Shown here: one piece after another, positions 60,891 to 64,000 of the stretch
How positions within the stretch are numbered: position 1 is the stretch's first letter
How the letters are laid out: each line of letters opens with the position of its first letter
Source of the DNA: Pseudomonas sp. stari2
GTDB taxonomy: Bacteria; Pseudomonadota; Gammaproteobacteria; Pseudomonadales; Pseudomonadaceae
Direction of reading: 5' to 3'
Length of the DNA: 64,000 bases
Assembly: GCF_040760005.1 (NCBI RefSeq)
Contig: NZ_CP099760.1
Span: 2,785,501 to 2,849,500, forward strand
Notes under the pieces: model-generated
The model's input: the letters and a program-made list of their open reading frames with translations, nothing else
Database searches by the model: none
What the model was told of the DNA's origin: nothing
Translations under genes and position numbers: made by a program

Positions 60891-61568
60891 TCAGCCGAGC
60901 AGCTTCAACAGTTTCTCGGCGACAGCGGCGGAGCTGGCTGGGTTCTGGCCGGTGACCAGTTTCCCGTCAGTCACCACGTGCACCTGCCAGTCGGCGACTT
61001 TGGAATAACGGGCGCCGAGGCGCTGGAACTCGTTTTCGACCAGGAACGGCACCACATCCGTCAGACCGACAGCCGCTTCTTCAGAGTTGGTGAAGCCGGT
61101 GACGTCACGATCCTTGACCAAGGCTTTGCCGTCAGCGCCGAGCACATGCCGCAGCACCCCCGGGGCGTGGCAGACGAAACCATGAGGTTTGTTACTGCGG
61201 GCGAAGGCTTCGATCAGGGCAATCGAATGCTTGTCTTCGGCCAGATCCCAGAGCGGGCCGTGGCCACCTGGATAAAACACGGCATCGAAATCCTCGGCGC
61301 TGACATCGGCCAGGCGCCCGGTATTCGCCAGCGCTTGTTGCGCCGCCGAATCCTTGCGGAAGCGGTCGGTTTCAGCGGTCTGGGCGTCGGGTTCGTCGCT
61401 TTTCGGATCCAGCGGTGGCTGGCCGCCAGCGGGCGAGACCAGGGTGATATCGGCGCCGGCGTCCTTGAAGGCGTAGTAGGGGGCGGCGAACTCTTCGAGC
61501 CAGAAGCCGGTTTTCTTGCCGGTGTTGCCGAGCTGATCGTGGGAAGTCAGAACCATCAAGATTTTCAT
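60891..61568 (-). CDS. DJ-1/PfpI family protein (type 1 glutamine amidotransferase-like, possible glyoxalase III)
   Basis: A 225-residue protein of the Hsp31/HchA-like branch of DJ-1/PfpI. The nucleophile elbow is GFVCHAPG with Cys133 and His134; Glu25 or Glu26 in GFWLEEFAAPYYAF is the expected acidic partner; YPGGHGPLWDL is the usual glycine-rich turn. Members detoxify methylglyoxal without cofactor or act as protein chaperones/deglycases. Its position between nemA and nemR, with the same operator, fits the E. coli nemRA-gloA logic in which NemR controls a reductase plus a glyoxalase. ATG 61568 is the family start; the upstream frame to 61628 is not homologous. Confidence 0.88.
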   Translation of the reverse strand: MKILMVLTSHDQLGNTGKKTGFWLEEFAAPYYAFKDAGADITLVSPAGGQPPLDPKSDEPDAQTAETDRFRKDSAAQQALANTGRLADVSAEDFDAVFYPGGHGPLWDLAEDKHSIALIEAFARSNKPHGFVCHAPGVLRHVLGADGKALVKDRDVTGFTNSEEAAVGLTDVVPFLVENEFQRLGARYSKVADWQVHVVTDGKLVTGQNPASSAAVAEKLLKLLG

Positions 61569-61666
61569 AGAGCACCTTGGGTGGGTCGGGTGTCGTGGCT
61601 GTGCGAGGGATTCGCACACGATCGACACCGGGGAAAGGGTTTGTCGGGGCGCAGCATAGATTTCAA

Positions 61667-61686
61667 TTAGACCAGTCGTCTAGTAA
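61667..61686 (-). promoter_or_regulatory. NemR-type operator at the DJ-1 gene promoter
   Basis: TTAGACCAGTCGTCTAGTAA on the plus strand; read toward the gene it gives CGACTGGTCTAATT, where TCTAAT is the likely -10. It lies about 100 nt before the DJ-1 start codon. Confidence 0.7.
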
Positions 61687-61745
61687 TTTTTTATCCGCAT
61701 GTTTTTCATGGACTGGTGTGGCAAACTCCCGTTCCTTCGAGTTAA

Positions 61746-61759
61746 ACGACTGGTCTATT
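61746..61759 (+). promoter_or_regulatory. NemR-type operator at the nemR promoter
   Basis: ACGACTGGTCTATT, in the same orientation relative to its gene as at the other two sites, 20 nt before ATG 61780. It suggests autorepression. Confidence 0.65.
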
Positions 61760-61779
61760 GCCTGGTAATCTGCGCCCCG

Positions 61780-62364
61780 ATGAAACCGACCTACGACGAC
61801 ACCCGCCAACACCTGCTCGACACCGGCCACCGGATGATGGCCGAAAAGGGCTTCACCAGTGTCGGCCTGAACGAGATCCTGCAAACCGCCGGTGTGCCCA
61901 AGGGCTCGTTCTATCACTACTTCAAATCCAAGGAGCTGTACGGCCAGGCGCTGCTTGAGGATTACTTCGTCTGTTACCTGGCCGACATGGAGCGGCGCCT
62001 GACGCTGCCCGACCTGAATGCCCGCGAGCGGCTGATGGACTACTGGCAAGGCTGGCAGGACCGCTGCACGCTGGAGGGGCATGGTGACGAGTGTCTGGTG
62101 GTGAAGCTCAGTGCCGAGGTGGCCGATCTGTCCGAAGCCATGCGCCTGACCTTGCGCGATGGCGCCGAGCGCGTGGTGGCGCGCATCACCACTTGCATCG
62201 AGCAGGGCCAGGCCGATCAATGCCTGCCCGACGGCGATGCCCGGCAACTGGCGGAAACCCTCTATCAGCTGTGGCTGGGGGCGAGTTTGTTGAACAAGTT
62301 GCAACGGACCGGGCAGTCGCTGGACACGGCGATGACGACCACCAGGCGACTGTTGGACGCCTGA
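61780..62364 (+). CDS. nemR: TetR-family repressor, NemR orthologue
   Basis: A 194-residue TetR-type repressor with an N-terminal HTH (about residues 25-48, LNEILQTAGVPKGSFYHYFK) and a helical ligand domain. Cys105 in GDECLVVKLS and Lys173 in LNKL lie where E. coli NemR has the redox pair Cys106 and Lys175 that senses HOCl and electrophiles; further cysteines are at 65, 96, 139 and 148. An identical operator core precedes this gene, the divergent DJ-1 gene and nemA, defining a local regulon. ATG 61780 is chosen because homology begins there; the frame upstream to 61699 covers the operator and promoter. Confidence 0.88.
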   Translation: MKPTYDDTRQHLLDTGHRMMAEKGFTSVGLNEILQTAGVPKGSFYHYFKSKELYGQALLEDYFVCYLADMERRLTLPDLNARERLMDYWQGWQDRCTLEGHGDECLVVKLSAEVADLSEAMRLTLRDGAERVVARITTCIEQGQADQCLPDGDARQLAETLYQLWLGASLLNKLQRTGQSLDTAMTTTRRLLDA

Positions 62365-62368
62365 ACTT

Positions 62369-63625
62369 TCAGCGCTCTTGTCCCTTGCTGATCGAATGCC
62401 GGCGAAGTTTCAGAGCCGTGTCCAGCCGGCTCACCCAGTTGATGTCATTCAGATCCGCGCCCAGCAGGTTCTCGATGCGCCCTGTCCGGTAATTGAGGGT
62501 GTTCGGGTGGATGCCGAGGGTCTTGGCGGTCTGGGCGCGGTGACGGCCGCTTGAGAAAAACGCTTCCAGTGTCAGCAGCAGGTCGGGTTCATGGCTGAGC
62601 TGCTCGATGAGCGACATCAGGTATCTGAGAGTGTTGTCGTGGCTGCGCACGCTGTCTTCGATCAGCACGCTTGAATAGCGTCTGACACGTACTTCGGCCC
62701 CGTTGAATGGGAACAGGTCGATGGCCTTGATCGCTTCTTCCGCCGTGCCGACCCAGCCGGCGATCCCCTGATTCAGCAGACCGATGCCGATACCACGCAA
62801 CGACGGCAGCAACGCCGGCAGTGACGCGGCGCTTTCGCTCATGCGCTGGTCGCATTGCGTGAGGGTTTCGCCTTTGATGCCCGGCAGCCAGATCACCAGT
62901 CTGTCGCGGTACCAGACGCGGATCAGTTCCTTGACGGGAATCTTCAGGTGCCGGGCAACCTGCAGGGTCATACGGTCGAATTCGTCTTCGCGCTGCAACG
63001 GCTGGACAGGGCGCAAGGGCAGTTCCAGCGCGAGCGCCACGCGGGGCGTGCTGGCGTCCAGGCCGAGTGCCAACAGGGTGTCTTCGAATCCTTCGGTATC
63101 GTGCGGTGAATGCAACAGGAAGTGATAAAGCCGCTGATGCAGATGCTCCCTCCAGCGAACTTTCTGAATCTGTTCTTCCAGATACGCCTGGACCACTTCT
63201 TCGGCAATGTCGTCGAAGAAGTCGAACATGTAGCCGGAAATCTGCAACAACAGTTCCTTGCTTAATGCATCGTCGTCTCTGGCGAGTTCCAGGTAGCCGC
63301 TCCAGATCTCGCGAACGCCAAGACTGAACCCGCGCATCAGCGATTGCAGGGGCACACCCTGATGGACGCGCCGGCAACCGATCTCCTTCAGCGTTCGGCG
63401 AGTGTCCTGCGACAAGCCCTCGCCGGTCAGCAGCGTTTCGCACCACAGGCGCGCGGTGTAGCTCAGGGAGTTTTCCAGATCCTTGCGGGCTTCGGGTGTG
63501 AGGTCTTTGTAGCCTGCCATCCCGTTGAGCTGGTGGTTGATCTTTGCGGTGAGCAGGGAAGGGGTGTTCGCAAACTCTCGGGTGATCGTTGCAAGTCGAG
63601 CGCTGAGGGTGGGAATGGGCGTCAT
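62369..63625 (-). CDS. PucR/CdaR-type helix-turn-helix regulator
   Basis: A regulator of 418 residues. The C-terminal ~60 residues form a PucR-type HTH_30 (LEAFFSSGRHRAQTAKTLGI, then HPNTLNYRTGRIENLLG). The middle part resembles the GGDEF-like CdaR domain (about residues 190-310), and the N-terminal 170 residues a helical RsbRD-like sensing region. Relatives respond to purines, polyketides or sugar acids, but the ligand here is unknown. ATG 63625 with AAGGTGA five nt upstream is preferred to GTG 63634, which overlaps that ribosome binding site. It is convergent with nemR (4 nt apart) and divergent from the lipoprotein gene at 63874, whose promoter region it shares. Confidence 0.8.
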   Translation of the reverse strand: MTPIPTLSARLATITREFANTPSLLTAKINHQLNGMAGYKDLTPEARKDLENSLSYTARLWCETLLTGEGLSQDTRRTLKEIGCRRVHQGVPLQSLMRGFSLGVREIWSGYLELARDDDALSKELLLQISGYMFDFFDDIAEEVVQAYLEEQIQKVRWREHLHQRLYHFLLHSPHDTEGFEDTLLALGLDASTPRVALALELPLRPVQPLQREDEFDRMTLQVARHLKIPVKELIRVWYRDRLVIWLPGIKGETLTQCDQRMSESAASLPALLPSLRGIGIGLLNQGIAGWVGTAEEAIKAIDLFPFNGAEVRVRRYSSVLIEDSVRSHDNTLRYLMSLIEQLSHEPDLLLTLEAFFSSGRHRAQTAKTLGIHPNTLNYRTGRIENLLGADLNDINWVSRLDTALKLRRHSISKGQER

Positions 63626-63873
63626 TGCGTTCACCTTTTGGCGCCTGAAAGTGTCGATTTCACTCGCGGGCGAGTGTCTGTGCGCGCTCTATACTCTTAC
63701 GTTCACCAGGCCAGTTCAACAACGCTTTTAGCCCGGTTTTGCGGTTGTTTACTGTCACAACGAAGTTATGTTTTTTTCCAATATCGGGGCCGTGGCCGGA
63801 TCGGTAAGGTGCGCAGGTCAATTCCTTGCCCAGAGGTTCCGGTTTGCGTCAGTCGTCACTTGCGAAGGTAGAC

Positions 63874-64000
63874 ATGCCTTCATTCGATTCCGTCAGGCTG
63901 GCACTGATACCTGTCGTTCTCCTGCTCAGTGGATGCTCCACGTCCCCCTCGCTTGTACTGTTCGGTGCGGCTTTTCCCGACTGGCTGTTCTGCATTGTCG
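63874..64000 (+). CDS. YtcA-like lipoprotein, N-terminal part (cut by window end)
   Basis: ATG 63874 is preceded by GAAGG at good spacing. The first residues form a lipoprotein signal peptide with lipobox LLSGC (Cys21), followed by STSPSLVLFGAAFPDWLFCI, which resembles the small inner-membrane lipoprotein YtcA. In enteric bacteria ytcA precedes mdtNOP-type efflux genes, so an HlyD-family adaptor may follow outside the window. The frame is open at the edge. The divergent PucR-type regulator may control it. Confidence 0.6.
   Translation, partial: MPSFDSVRLALIPVVLLLSGCSTSPSLVLFGAAFPDWLFCIV

Overview
The window is high-GC chromosomal DNA from a Pseudomonas of the fluorescens group. The evidence is the gene content (ohr, Sco/PCu(A)C, ProP, GlcDEF, NemRA) and a complete cyclic-lipopeptide (CLP) locus of the type found only in this genus. 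No rRNA, tRNA, insertion sequence, phage gene or CRISPR array was seen.

Left flank (1-2528): the 3' end of an unrecognised membrane protein, an XRE regulator that overlaps a decayed membrane-protein gene, ohr, and a two-gene copper-delivery operon (Sco then PCu(A)C).

CLP locus (2685-46977): an outer-membrane efflux lipoprotein and a LuxR-type regulator on the minus strand; three contiguous NRPS genes on the plus strand with 2 + 5 + 4 = 11 modules, ending in tandem thioesterases; macA-macB; and a second LuxR-type regulator on the minus strand. The adenylation codes read by eye give Leu-Glu-Gln-(Val/Ile)-Leu-Gln-Ser-Leu-Leu-Ser-(Val/Ile). The starter C domain implies an N-terminal 3-hydroxy fatty acid. 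From memory this best fits the gacamide/cocoyamide 11-residue family, which is related to entolysin. Regulators, synthetases, MacAB and the OprM-like channel would form one unit for making and exporting a surfactant.

Region 47222-47854 holds what I consider the most novel item. A 32-codon ORF with a strong ribosome binding site lies on the minus strand. Divergent from it is a predicted sRNA of about 86 nt. The first 20 nt of the sRNA would pair continuously (19 Watson-Crick pairs plus one G-U) with the 5' UTR of the small ORF. This is the architecture of type I toxin-antitoxin loci such as tisB/istR-1 and zorO/orzO.

Right flank (47884-64000): glcDEF (glycolate oxidase) preceded by a YghU-type GST, a ProP-type transporter, an AraC regulator divergent from a threonine dehydratase-like enzyme, a methyltransferase with a regulatory domain, a membrane diguanylate cyclase, and a NemR electrophile-response group. 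That group comprises nemA, a DJ-1/PfpI protein and nemR, each with the same operator over its promoter. A PucR/CdaR-type regulator and the start of a YtcA-like lipoprotein end the window.
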